From Macrococcoides psychrotolerans (GTDB taxonomy: Bacteria; Bacillota; Bacilli; Staphylococcales; Staphylococcaceae): a stretch of 64,000 nt of DNA. The notes beneath the pieces were generated by a model, which ran no database searches, was not told the origin of the DNA, and was given only the letters and a program-made list of their open reading frames with translations. The position numbers and the translations under genes were made by a program. Positions 15,492-24,249 of this stretch are shown here, in pieces (positions within the stretch are counted from its first letter, which is position 1; every line of letters begins with the position of its first letter). The stretch covers positions 1,054,001-1,118,000 of the forward strand of contig NZ_CP124591.1 in NCBI RefSeq assembly GCF_038095555.1, written 5' to 3'.

Positions 15492-15873
15492 AATGCTCTT
15501 TTTCATGACGTTTTATAGATTCCATCTCTGATCGATTCTGTATATCATCATAACGTTTCTGTTCATCTAATGCTTGTTGTTTCATGCATTTTGCTTTTCT
15601 ATGATCGCGTGTCACATACCAGAAAATGATGCTTAAAATTAATGCAATCACAGACAGAAATACAGCATATCCTAACAAGGGCTGATATTTGATGGCATAA
15701 AAATTAGGTAAAATAAACGCAGCAATCGCTAAAGCTAAAAACGTTAGAACCGGTGCGAAAATAAATTTTCCCATCAACAATCCAAATAGTATTGAAATAA
15801 CAACCATTCCTACAATTGAAATCAATAAAAAGTTTGGGATTTCATAAAAACTAATATCTCCTACTATAAACAT
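15490..15873 (-). CDS. Small membrane protein of unknown function
   Basis: This 127-residue protein has four predicted membrane segments (about residues 12-34, 37-56, 66-86 and an overlapping hydrophobic tract). A charged, mostly helical cytoplasmic tail rich in K/R/E/Q (RDHRKAKCMKQQALDEQKRY) follows. The start has a good GGAGTG site. I do not recognise the family. It is transcribed alone, divergently from pepF. Confidence 0.6.
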   Translation of the reverse strand: MFIVGDISFYEIPNFLLISIVGMVVISILFGLLMGKFIFAPVLTFLALAIAAFILPNFYAIKYQPLLGYAVFLSVIALILSIIFWYVTRDHRKAKCMKQQALDEQKRYDDIQNRSEMESIKRHEKEH

Positions 15874-16026
15874 CCAGTCACTCCTTTATCATTTATTTAA
15901 TACTTTTAGTATTATATCCAATTTGTCGCTAAATATAACATAAAATCATAAATAAACGAACTTTCTAAATTATTAGAATAGTAGTACAATGAGAGTGTTA
16001 ATTTAAAAATGAAAGGAAGATGATTT

Positions 16027-17826
16027 ATGGGATTACCATCAAGAAGTGAAGTTAATGTGTCAGAAACATGGGATTTATCTCCCCTATTTAAAGATGATGC
16101 TTCGTTTTATCAAGCGTTAGAACAAGCAGTAGAAAATGCACGTGAATTCAACAAGAAATATAAAGGTAATTTAAACAACGCAGACATAATCCATGAAGCG
16201 TTAGATACATATGCAGAGCTTAATATCGTATTAGATACTTTAGGAAATTATGCAAACTTGCAGTTCAGCACAGATCAGACAAACCCCGATGCCGGAAAAC
16301 TATATAGCAAATTTTCTTCAAGTTACGGTAAGATTGCAAGCGAGCTTACATTTTTAAATTCGGAACTTATAGCAAAAGAAGAATCAGAGCTTATAACTTT
16401 GAAAGATACCCTGCCATATAGTCGTTTCTTTGAAAAATTAATTAAAGCGAAACCATATGAATTACATCCAGAGGTTGAAAAGGCTTTAGCATCGTTCTCT
16501 CCAGTGTTTAATGCTCCTTATAATTTATATGATACGACTAAAATGCAGGATATCGATTTCGGTACATTTGAAGCACACGGTAAGACGATACCGATGAGTT
16601 ATGTTTCGTTCGAAGGTGAACTAGAAGTTGATAATGATACAGAAGTTAGACGCAACGCCTTTAAAGCTTTCTCTAATACTTTGAGAAGGTACGAACACAC
16701 TACAGCAAAGACTTATGATACACAAGTGCAGCAGGAAAAGATTGAATCTGAATTAAGAGGATATGATTCAGTCATTGACTTCCTGTTACATGATCAGGAA
16801 GTGTCACGTGATCTATACAATCGCCAAATTGATTTAATAACGAAAGAACTTGCTCCACATATGCGTCGTTATGCAAAACTGATACAAAAAGCAAATAAAC
16901 TTGAAACAATGAAATTTGAAGACTTAAAAATTTCATTGGATGAGTCATCTGAACCAGATATTACAGTAGAAGAATCACGTGATTACATTAAGAAAGCACT
17001 TTCTGTAATGGGCGAAGAATATATGCAGCTCGTGAACGATTCTTATGACAAACGCTATATTGATTTTGTACAGAATAAAGGGAAATCTACTGGTGCTTTT
17101 TGTGCAAGTCCATATGCTACGAATCCGTTTATCTTAATTTCATGGACGTCTAAAATGACTGAAGTATTTGTGTTAGCACATGAATTAGGACATGCTGGTC
17201 ATTTTAACTATGCGAATAATAACCAGAATATATTTGATGCTAACTGCTCGCTGTATTTTGTAGAAGCACCAAGTACGATGAATGAAATGCTTATGGCAAA
17301 TTACTTATTAAAAGAATCGGATGATCCTAAGTTTAAACGCTGGGTGATTGCATCGATTATCTCTAGAACGTACTATCACAATTTTGTGACACACTTGTTA
17401 GAAGCGGCATATCAACGTGAAGTCTATAATCGCGTAGATGCAGGTGAATCGCTTACTGCCCCACTTCTTAATGAAATAAAGCGTAACGTCATTTCAGATT
17501 TCTGGGGAGATGCTGTGGAAATTACTGAAGGTGCGGAACTGACATGGATGCGTCAACCTCACTATTATATGGGGTTATATCCGTATACGTATTCTGCAGG
17601 ACTAACGATTGCGACACTTATGTCTAAACGAATATTAGAAGAAGGACAACCTGCTGTAGAAGCTTGGACTGAAGTATTAAAGGCTGGTGGCTCTAAAGCT
17701 CCTGTAGAACTTGCCAAAATGGTCAATATTGATTTAACTACGGATGCCCCACTTAAAGAAACGATTGCTTATATCGGAAGTCTCGTTGATGAACTTGAAA
17801 AGCTAACAGAAGAAATTGAGAATTAA
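16027..17826 (+). CDS. pepF: Oligoendopeptidase F
   Basis: This 599-residue M3B zinc metallopeptidase is cytoplasmic and cleaves peptides of about 7-17 residues. It carries the zinc motif AHELGHAGHF at about residues 384-393 with the third ligand in FVEAPSTMNEML downstream. NVSETWDLSPLF at the start is a PepF signature. The ribosome binding site is GAAAGGAAG, about 7 nt upstream. The upstream region contains TTCTAA-ATTA-TTAGAA at 15963-15978, possibly regulatory. The SDR gene begins 18 nt after the stop and is probably cotranscribed. Confidence 0.95.
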   Translation: MGLPSRSEVNVSETWDLSPLFKDDASFYQALEQAVENAREFNKKYKGNLNNADIIHEALDTYAELNIVLDTLGNYANLQFSTDQTNPDAGKLYSKFSSSYGKIASELTFLNSELIAKEESELITLKDTLPYSRFFEKLIKAKPYELHPEVEKALASFSPVFNAPYNLYDTTKMQDIDFGTFEAHGKTIPMSYVSFEGELEVDNDTEVRRNAFKAFSNTLRRYEHTTAKTYDTQVQQEKIESELRGYDSVIDFLLHDQEVSRDLYNRQIDLITKELAPHMRRYAKLIQKANKLETMKFEDLKISLDESSEPDITVEESRDYIKKALSVMGEEYMQLVNDSYDKRYIDFVQNKGKSTGAFCASPYATNPFILISWTSKMTEVFVLAHELGHAGHFNYANNNQNIFDANCSLYFVEAPSTMNEMLMANYLLKESDDPKFKRWVIASIISRTYYHNFVTHLLEAAYQREVYNRVDAGESLTAPLLNEIKRNVISDFWGDAVEITEGAELTWMRQPHYYMGLYPYTYSAGLTIATLMSKRILEEGQPAVEAWTEVLKAGGSKAPVELAKMVNIDLTTDAPLKETIAYIGSLVDELEKLTEEIEN

Positions 17827-17843
17827 TAAAGGACTGATGTGTA

Positions 17844-18545
17844 ATGTCTAAACAAAAAGTAGTTGTCATTACTGGTGATCAGAGTGGTATCGGTAAATGT
17901 ATTAAAGAAAGTTTTGAAAAAATTGGCGCAATTGTATGTGGTATCGATATACAGGAAGGAAGTTTTTATCACGGTGATATCGCTGATGAGAAGGTACTGG
18001 AAGCATTTGTGTCGAAAGTAATAACACACTACCAAAAAGTAGATATTATTATTAATAACGCATTACCAGCTATGAAAGGTATTGATGATTGTACATATGA
18101 AGAATTTCAACATGCGCTTTCAGTCGGTGTAACTGCCCCATTCTATCTTGTGAAGTTATTGAAACCTCATCTAAGTGAAGGTGCGTCAATTGTAAATATC
18201 AGCTCTACTCGTGCAGCGATGAGTCAAGCTCAGACTGAAAGTTACAGCGCAGCAAAAGGCGGTATTCATGCGCTTACCCATGCACTGGCAGTGAGTTTAA
18301 GCGGCATTGCGCGTGTAAATGCTATCAGTCCGGGGTGGATTGACACTACAAATACAATCTATAAAGGTGCAAATGCGTACCAGCACCCTGCAGGTCGTGT
18401 TGGTAAACCTGAAGATATTGCGGAAATGGCCAAATTTCTATGTTCAGAAGCAGCAGCATTTATAACAGGCGAAAATATTACGATTGACGGTGGTATGAGT
18501 AAATTAATGATTTATCACAATGACCAGGGATGGTCATTACAATAA
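17844..18545 (+). CDS. Short-chain dehydrogenase/reductase
   Basis: This 233-residue classical SDR shows VITGDQSGIGKCI (TGxxxGIG nucleotide loop), DIIINNALPA (NNAG-type motif with Gly replaced by Leu), IVNISSTRA (catalytic Ser) and YSAAKGG (catalytic Tyr, Lys), plus INAISPGW-type VNAISPGWIDT. It is an NAD(P)-dependent oxidoreductase of unknown substrate. An IS element now sits just downstream, splitting the terminator that originally ended this transcript. Confidence 0.88.
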   Translation: MSKQKVVVITGDQSGIGKCIKESFEKIGAIVCGIDIQEGSFYHGDIADEKVLEAFVSKVITHYQKVDIIINNALPAMKGIDDCTYEEFQHALSVGVTAPFYLVKLLKPHLSEGASIVNISSTRAAMSQAQTESYSAAKGGIHALTHALAVSLSGIARVNAISPGWIDTTNTIYKGANAYQHPAGRVGKPEDIAEMAKFLCSEAAAFITGENITIDGGMSKLMIYHNDQGWSLQ

Positions 18546-18572
18546 AAATAAAAAAACGGCTGAATTGAAGTG

Positions 18573-18612
18573 CACCCCTAAAGTTGAACCTTAAAATTCA
18601 ACTTTAGGGGTG
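18573..18612 (+). promoter_or_regulatory. Hairpin at the IS left end covering the orfA ribosome binding site
   Basis: CACCCCTAAAGTTGAA pairs with TTCAACTTTAGGGGTG (16 bp, 7-8 nt loop). The right arm contains AGGGGTG, the orfA ribosome binding site, and is followed by TTTATTTT. Transcripts entering from outside would fold this and hide the site, or terminate. Transcripts starting inside the element would not contain the left arm. Confidence 0.75.
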
Positions 18613-18618
18613 TTTATT

Positions 18619-19137
18619 TTGAATAAAAAGCATGATCTTGATTTTAAATTAAAACTAATCAAAGAATATAAAGAAGGAAATATTGGTTATGATTCATTAA
18701 GTAACAAATATGATATCGATCCTTCACAACTAAAAACATGGACTTACCAATTTGATACCTTCGGTATTGACGGTCTTATATCCAGTATGACCAGAAAGAA
18801 ATATTCAACAGATGAAAAATTAAGAATCATTCAGTATAGAATTACTAATCAACTTTCATATAAAGAAACTGCTAGAATCTTTGATATTACTAATCCTACT
18901 TTAATAGCTCAGTGGCAGATGAAATACAATCAATATGGTATCCTAGGTTTAGAATCAAAACCGAAGGGTCGTGCGTCTAAAACTATGAAAAATAAAAAGG
19001 TTGATAACACTAGTTTAAACGAAAGTGAACGACAAGAATTAATACGCTTACGTGAGGAAAACAGGAGATTAGAAATCGCAATTGCTCTCGAAAAAAAGTT
19101 ACAATCCTTAGCTCGAAAAAATCAAACAAAGAAATAG
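18619..19137 (+). CDS. IS150-group transposase OrfA (helix-turn-helix protein)
   Basis: A TTG start at 18619 has AGGGGTG 6 nt upstream. The 172 residues contain two helix-turn-helix units (about 15-45: KEYKEGNIGYDSLSNKYDID; about 70-100: YRITNQLSYKETARIFDITN) and a C-terminal leucine-rich coiled segment (ERQELIRLREENRRLEIAIALEKKL) that mediates dimerisation in this family. OrfA binds the IS ends and is fused to OrfB by frameshifting at 19092-19098. Confidence 0.88.
   Translation: MNKKHDLDFKLKLIKEYKEGNIGYDSLSNKYDIDPSQLKTWTYQFDTFGIDGLISSMTRKKYSTDEKLRIIQYRITNQLSYKETARIFDITNPTLIAQWQMKYNQYGILGLESKPKGRASKTMKNKKVDNTSLNESERQELIRLREENRRLEIAIALEKKLQSLARKNQTKK
19092..19098 (+). other. Programmed -1 frameshift site A-AAA-AAG
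   Basis: In the orfA frame the bases read A AAA AAG, the canonical IS3-family slippery heptamer. A -1 slip enters the orfB frame, which is open from here. The start of orfB as a separate protein is not obvious, supporting fusion expression. Confidence 0.8.
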
Positions 19138-20013
19138 TAGCTGCTATTATTGAGTTAAGGAATGAATCTAACTATAAGTTAAAAGAAATATTATCAGTAG
19201 CTATGATAGCGAAAAGTGTATACCATTATTGGAAATTACGACTTAGTGTCACTAAACATAAAGACAATTATTTAATTACTTTGATTAAAGAAATCATTAA
19301 CAAACATAAAAATAGGATAGGTTATCGTACAGTAACCGACGAACTAAGAGAGTTAGGTTTTGTAGTTAACCATAAAAAAGTTCTTAGAATAATGAGAGAA
19401 AATAATTTACTTTGTACAAAGTTTAAGCATAGAAATAGAACATATAAGTCGTACAAAGGGAAAGTTGGCAAAACAGCTAAGAATAAATTGAATCGCAGAT
19501 TCGTAACTAATCGCCCATATCAAAAATTACTTACTGATGTAACACAATTCAACATTAAAAATGGAACTAAGCTATATCTGTCAACAATTTTTGATGTATG
19601 TTCGAAAGAGATTATTTCTTATTCAATTAGTAAGCGTCCAACATTGGAATTCGTTATGGAATCATTGTTAAAAGCAATTAATGTAATTCCGAGACCTTCC
19701 CTATAGAACTACAATCCATTCCGATCAAGGGTGGCAATATCAGCATAAATCTTGGGTACAATCTTTGAAAAAGAATAGAATTATTCAAAGCATGTCTAGA
19801 AAAGGTAATTGTCTTGATAATTCTCCGATGGAGAATTTCTTTGGTATTTTAAAACAAGAAATGTTTTATGGAGAAACATTTGATTCTTATGATGAACTAG
19901 AAGAGGAGATTATTGACTATATGGAGTATTATAATTTAGTCAGAAAGAAGAGAAAATTAAAAAGCAAGACTCCTGTAGAATACAGAAATCTTGCTTTAAT
20001 GAAAGTAGCTTAA
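19095..20013 (+). pseudogene. IS150-group transposase OrfB (DDE integrase), frameshifted
   Basis: The orfB frame runs from the slippery site to 19706 and carries the HTH_21-like region (IGYRTVTDELRELGFVVNHKKV) and the first catalytic Asp (LLTDVTQF). It then stops (…IPRPSL). The family sequence continues in the +1 frame from about 19690: DLPYRTTIHSDQGWQYQ (second Asp), NCLDNSPMENFFGILK (catalytic Glu), to a stop at 20013. One extra base near 19689-19692 explains the break. Only a complementing transposase from elsewhere could mobilise this copy. Confidence 0.88.
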
Positions 20014-20057
20014 TAAAAAGTTCAACTTTTTGGGTTCACTACAAATCAGCCGTTTTT

Positions 20058-20924
20058 TTATTGATTTAATTTAATTTTATCGGGTTCAATAGTAATGCGC
20101 TTATTCTTATATAATCTGCCGATTGCGCGTTTAAAGCTACCTTTGCTCATATTAAATACTTCTTTAATCGCTTCAGGATCTGATTTATCAGAAAACGGAA
20201 GCTCCCCGCCATACTCATTCAGCATCGTTAAGATCATTTCAGAATCATCATCCATACGTTCATGCGCAAGTGGTAAAAATGAGCCGTTTAATATCCCATC
20301 TTCTTTATGACCAATGATACGTACTTCTACAGCTTCACCAAGACGTGGTTCGCTACGTCGTTCTGATTCATGTACGAAGATTTTATACCCTTCTTTTGAT
20401 AGTAAAAATGTGCCGACACGTAAGAGTCGATAAGGATGTGCTGTAATCGTTGTATGAAGTAATGTTTCAGGCGCCGCTGTATACATCGTATCTACAATCG
20501 TTTCACTTGCAAGACGACCATATAACTGATCATTTCGGTCAACGCGTAAACATGCAAATACTTCATCTCCTGCCTCAGGCCACACTTCTTTTAATTTGGG
20601 AAGATCTTCCCAAGGGATGATGATCTCACGTGGTATACCGATATCTACGGTTACACCATCACGGTCTTTTTTGATAACCTTTACCCAATCATAACGATCT
20701 GTTGAGATATCAGGTATGTTTTGTGTTGCAAATAGATCGCCAGTACGACCTGGATAAACGAAAAATGAATAATCTTCGCCGATTTCTAGCTCATCACCCT
20801 CTAATACTTCAGATGCATTGAGCTTTACTTCTTCGCTGTTTGGTCCTAATAAATAATAAGTAGATCCTTCTAAACGGTCTACACGAAGGAAGTCGATACT
20901 TCCTGATAATTGTTTTTGTTCCAT
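20058..20924 (-). CDS. cvfB: CvfB family S1 RNA-binding protein
   Basis: This 288-residue orthologue of S. aureus CvfB (B. subtilis YitL) is an RNA-binding protein affecting virulence gene expression in S. aureus. Consecutive S1-like barrels are followed by a C-terminal winged helix (SDPEAIKEVFNMSKGSFKRAIGRLYKNKRI). GGAGAG precedes the ATG. It lies between the pepF region and an ABC-F gene before lysC. Its terminator is disrupted by the IS. Confidence 0.9.
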   Translation of the reverse strand: MEQKQLSGSIDFLRVDRLEGSTYYLLGPNSEEVKLNASEVLEGDELEIGEDYSFFVYPGRTGDLFATQNIPDISTDRYDWVKVIKKDRDGVTVDIGIPREIIIPWEDLPKLKEVWPEAGDEVFACLRVDRNDQLYGRLASETIVDTMYTAAPETLLHTTITAHPYRLLRVGTFLLSKEGYKIFVHESERRSEPRLGEAVEVRIIGHKEDGILNGSFLPLAHERMDDDSEMILTMLNEYGGELPFSDKSDPEAIKEVFNMSKGSFKRAIGRLYKNKRITIEPDKIKLNQ

Positions 20925-21098
20925 ATGTCTCTCCTTTAAGGCTCTGCCTTTATCAATTACTTATTATAACACATAATTAAAATATAGTCTGTTAATGTAT
21001 AAATGTACCGGAAAGCATGCTATTATTGAATATGGAATGCAAATTTGTTATCCAAATATGGTATAATTTACGCGAAATAATTATAAAGGAGATCATAC

Positions 21099-22700
21099 AT
21101 GTTACAAGTATCTAATGTAAGTTTACGTTTCGGCGATAGAAAGTTATTCGAGGATGTAAACATTAAATTTACTCCAGGCAACTGTTATGGTTTAATCGGT
21201 GCAAATGGTGCCGGAAAATCAACTTTTTTAAAAATCCTATCTGGTGAAATTGATTCACAGACAGGCCACGTTTCATTAGGAAAAGATGAGCGTTTATCTG
21301 TTTTAAAACAGGATCACTTTGCTTATGAAGAGGAACGCGTATTAGACGTCGTACTTCGTGGGAACGAAAGATTATGGACTGTAATGAAGGAAAAAGATGA
21401 AATCTACATGAAACCTGACTTTTCGGATGAAGATGGTATGCGCGCAGCTGAACTTGAAGGCGAATTTGGTGAAATGGGAGGCTGGACTGCAGAAAGTGAT
21501 GCACAAGTATTACTCTCTGGACTCGGTATTAAAGACGATCTGCACGAAAAGAAAATGTCAGAGCTTGAAAACAATCAGAAGATCAAAGTGCTCTTAGCAC
21601 AGGCACTATTTGGTGAACCTGATGTATTATTACTGGATGAGCCGACGAACGGGCTTGATATCCCTGCCATCAGCTGGTTAGAAGAATTTTTAATCAACTT
21701 TGAGAACACTGTGATCGTAGTATCCCATGACCGTCACTTCTTGAACAACGTATGTACGCATATTGCTGATCTTGACTACGGTAAGATTAAGATCTATGTT
21801 GGTAACTATGACTTCTGGTATCAGTCGAGTGAACTTGCACAGCAAATGTTACAGGATTCAAACAAGAAGAAAGAAGAAAAAATTAAAGAACTTCAAGATT
21901 TCGTTGCACGTTTCTCAGCAAACGCATCAAAATCTAAGCAAGCAACGAGCCGTAAGAAGATGCTTGAAAAAATTGAACTTGACGACATCCAGCCATCAAG
22001 TCGTAAGTACCCATTCGTTAACTTTAAACCTGAACGCGAAATCGGTAATGAGCTGCTTCAAGTGCAAGGATTATCAAAATCAATTGATGGCGTTAAGGTC
22101 TTAGATAACATTTCATTCACAATGAATCCAAATGATAAAGCTGTGCTTGTCGGTGATTCAGAGATTGCTAAGACAACATTACTAAAAATCTTGGCCGGAG
22201 AAATGGAGCCTGATGAAGGTACTTATAAATGGGGTGTCACTACAAGTCAGACGTATTTACCAAAAGATAACTCTGAATACTTTGATGGCAAAAACATTGA
22301 CCTTGTAGAATGGTTACGTCAGTATGCTCCACCAGAAGAACAAACTGAAACATTCTTACGTGGTTTCCTAGGACGTATGCTTTTCTCAGGTGAAGAAGTT
22401 CGCAAGAAAGCAACCGTATTATCAGGTGGAGAGAAAGTACGTTGTATGTTAAGTAAGATGATGTTGTCTAGTGCAAACGTATTATTATTAGATGAACCAA
22501 CAAACCACCTCGACTTAGAAAGTATCACTGCAGTAAATGATGGCCTTAAAGCATTTAAAGGCTCAATCATCTTTACTTCACATGACTTTGAATTCATCAA
22601 TACTATCGCTAACCGTGTCATCGACTTAAATGTAACTGGTGGTCTATCAAAAGAGATCACTTATGAAGAATACTTAAAGGAACAAGGCGTATTAAAATAA
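21099..22700 (+). CDS. ABC-F family ATPase (YkpA/YbiT-type)
   Basis: This 533-residue protein has two nucleotide-binding domains and no membrane segments. Domain 1: GANGAGKSTF Walker A (about residue 35), LLLDEPTNGLD Walker B. Domain 2: LSGGEKVRC signature and LLLDEPTNHLD. The second P-loop reads VGDSEIAKTT, a degenerate form also known in B. subtilis YkpA, and the first signature is degenerate (SELENNQKIK). The linker KKKEEKIKELQDFVARFSANASKSKQATSRKK is the ABC-F P-site tRNA-interaction motif region. Such proteins act on ribosomes. The location next to lysC matches S. aureus. Confidence 0.88.
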   Translation: MLQVSNVSLRFGDRKLFEDVNIKFTPGNCYGLIGANGAGKSTFLKILSGEIDSQTGHVSLGKDERLSVLKQDHFAYEEERVLDVVLRGNERLWTVMKEKDEIYMKPDFSDEDGMRAAELEGEFGEMGGWTAESDAQVLLSGLGIKDDLHEKKMSELENNQKIKVLLAQALFGEPDVLLLDEPTNGLDIPAISWLEEFLINFENTVIVVSHDRHFLNNVCTHIADLDYGKIKIYVGNYDFWYQSSELAQQMLQDSNKKKEEKIKELQDFVARFSANASKSKQATSRKKMLEKIELDDIQPSSRKYPFVNFKPEREIGNELLQVQGLSKSIDGVKVLDNISFTMNPNDKAVLVGDSEIAKTTLLKILAGEMEPDEGTYKWGVTTSQTYLPKDNSEYFDGKNIDLVEWLRQYAPPEEQTETFLRGFLGRMLFSGEEVRKKATVLSGGEKVRCMLSKMMLSSANVLLLDEPTNHLDLESITAVNDGLKAFKGSIIFTSHDFEFINTIANRVIDLNVTGGLSKEITYEEYLKEQGVLK

Positions 22701-22714
22701 TTTTCTAAAAATAC

Positions 22715-22743
22715 TTTACAATTCAGAATACTTTTTGTATGAT
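22715..22743 (+). promoter_or_regulatory. Promoter of the lysine operon
   Basis: TTTACA (22715-22720), 17-bp spacer, TATGAT (22738-22743). Initiation near 22750 would place the riboswitch at the 5' end of the leader. Confidence 0.7.
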
Positions 22744-22768
22744 TATATTCATAACTTAATAAAGAAAC

Positions 22769-22981
22769 AGATGAGGCGCATCAATCATGAGTACATAACT
22801 ACCCTACTGCAATAAGTTATGGAAAGGGTGCGATGCCGAAACGCTATATTATGTTGCAGCATATATAGTGTTGGATTCACAGGTTAAGAGCTAGGAATCT
22901 GTCATTATATTACTATAATGGAGTGCATCGCTTGTATATAAACGTTAACAAGCCCGGAGCATATCCGGGCTTGTTTTTTTG
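22769..22981 (+). ncRNA. Lysine riboswitch (L box) with terminator
   Basis: Characteristic conserved elements appear in order: GAGGCGCATC, GAGTA, GGAAAGGGTGCGATGCCGAA, AGGTTAAGAGC, GGAATCTGTCA and the closing GGAGTGCATC. The aptamer spans about 22769-22931. A strong intrinsic terminator (ACAAGCCCGGA / TCCGGGCTTGT, then eight T) at 22948-22981 forms the expression platform. Lysine binding is expected to favour termination before lysC. This accounts for the 307-bp gene-free stretch here. Confidence 0.95.
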
Positions 22982-23007
22982 TTGCAGATGCCATAGGGGG
23001 ATTTTAA

Positions 23008-24231
23008 TTGCATAATCAAATAACTCAATCAAACATTCGTATATTAAAGTTTGGAGGTACATCAGTTAGTGATTTCGATAAGATTAGCACAGTCGCTAAT
23101 TACTTAAAGGAACGCACAGAAAATAATGAAAAACTAGTTGTCGTCGTTTCTGCAATGGGAAAAACTACAGATGACCTTATGAGAAATGTCAGTTCAATCT
23201 CTAGTACACCGAAAGAAAGTGCATTAGCGATGCTGCTTACTACTGGAGAACAGCAGACCATCTCTTACTTATCGATTATATTGCATGATCTACACGTTGC
23301 ATCTATTGCGATGACCGGTAGTCAGGCGGGCATTCGCACGAAAGGACATTATCTTAAAAGTAAGATTACTGAAATTAATGATCAGAAGCTCATTGAAAAT
23401 TTCAAATCACATGATGTTATCATTATCGCAGGGTTTCAAGGTATAAATGAACAGGATGAAATTACTACGCTCGGCCGTGGTGGTAGTGATACTACGGCGG
23501 TAGCACTAGCAGCAGCGTTAAGCGCTCCTTGTGAAATTTATACAGACGTTACAGGTGTCTTTGGAACAGACCCACGTATCTATCCTGAGACAAGACATAT
23601 AGATGAGTTAAGCTTTGAAGAGATGATGGAACTCTCCTCTCTCGGATCTGGAGTACTTGAGACAAGAAGTGTTGAAATTGCTAGAAACTATAATATTCCG
23701 ATTTATCTCGGAAAAACTTTATCGAATGAGAGAGGAACCTGGATTATGCCAAAAGACCAAATACTCGAGAAAAAAGCAGTGACTGGTGTCGCCTTAGATA
23801 ACGATATGGAGTATGTGACACTAAGCTACCCGATGAATGATACGAAATTATTAAATCAATTATTTGATGAATTAGAACAAGAAGAAGTCAATATCGATAT
23901 GATATCTCAAATCGTAAACTTAGATGGCCTTCAAATTTCATTCACAATGAAAGACACAGATAAGTTACAGATTGAACGTATTTTTAATAGATTAAGTACA
24001 AACTACCCGGCTATCAGCCATCAGTCGCGTTCAACGTATGCAAAGCTTTCTGTTATCGGTTCAGGTATGAGAGATATGAGCGGCGTTGCATCAAAGGTAT
24101 TTAAATCATTGATTCATAATGAAATCCCCTTCTATCAGGTAACAACAAGTGAAATATCAATTTCATATGTTATAGATAAAGAAAACGGTGAACATGCAGT
24201 ACAGTCATTATGTAAAGTATTTAATATATAA
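23008..24231 (+). CDS. lysC: Aspartate kinase, lysine-regulated
   Basis: This is the first gene of the riboswitch-controlled operon and catalyses phosphorylation of aspartate. The TTG start at 23008 has AGGGGG 7 nt upstream. The 407 residues contain KFGGTSVSDF (catalytic Lys, N-terminus), GRGGSDTTAVALAAAL, and EIYTDVTGVFGTDPR. Tandem ACT domains occupy the C-terminal about 130 residues, for allosteric control. Asd follows after an 18-nt gap. Confidence 0.95.
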   Translation: MHNQITQSNIRILKFGGTSVSDFDKISTVANYLKERTENNEKLVVVVSAMGKTTDDLMRNVSSISSTPKESALAMLLTTGEQQTISYLSIILHDLHVASIAMTGSQAGIRTKGHYLKSKITEINDQKLIENFKSHDVIIIAGFQGINEQDEITTLGRGGSDTTAVALAAALSAPCEIYTDVTGVFGTDPRIYPETRHIDELSFEEMMELSSLGSGVLETRSVEIARNYNIPIYLGKTLSNERGTWIMPKDQILEKKAVTGVALDNDMEYVTLSYPMNDTKLLNQLFDELEQEEVNIDMISQIVNLDGLQISFTMKDTDKLQIERIFNRLSTNYPAISHQSRSTYAKLSVIGSGMRDMSGVASKVFKSLIHNEIPFYQVTTSEISISYVIDKENGEHAVQSLCKVFNI

Positions 24232-24249
24232 AATTAAGGAGAGTCAATT

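Larger units (their letters stand above)
18566..20043 (+). mobile_element. IS3-family (IS150 group) insertion sequence, 1478 bp, probably inactive
   Basis: The ends are imperfect terminal inverted repeats: left TGAAGTGCACCCCTAAAGTT, right (reverse complement) TGTAGTGAACCCAAAAAGTT. They are bounded by the 3-bp target duplication AAT. It contains orfA, a -1 slippery site and a DDE-type orfB. The orfB frame carries an extra base near 19689-19692, so no intact transposase can be made as read. Confidence 0.9.
18551..20059. other. Intrinsic terminator split by an insertion sequence
   Basis: The left half AAAAAACGGCTG-AAT (18551-18565) and right half AAT-CAGCCGTTTTTTTA (20044-20059) reconstruct one bidirectional terminator with a CGGCTG/CAGCCG stem and AAT loop between the SDR gene and cvfB. 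The element occupies 18566-20043, flanked by a 3-bp duplication of the loop (AAT). Confidence 0.85.

Noticed and set aside
15963..15978. TTCTAA-ATTA-TTAGAA upstream of pepF as a PerR or other metal-regulator box
   Set aside because: The spacing and bases do not match a known box well enough; AT-rich DNA gives such repeats by chance.
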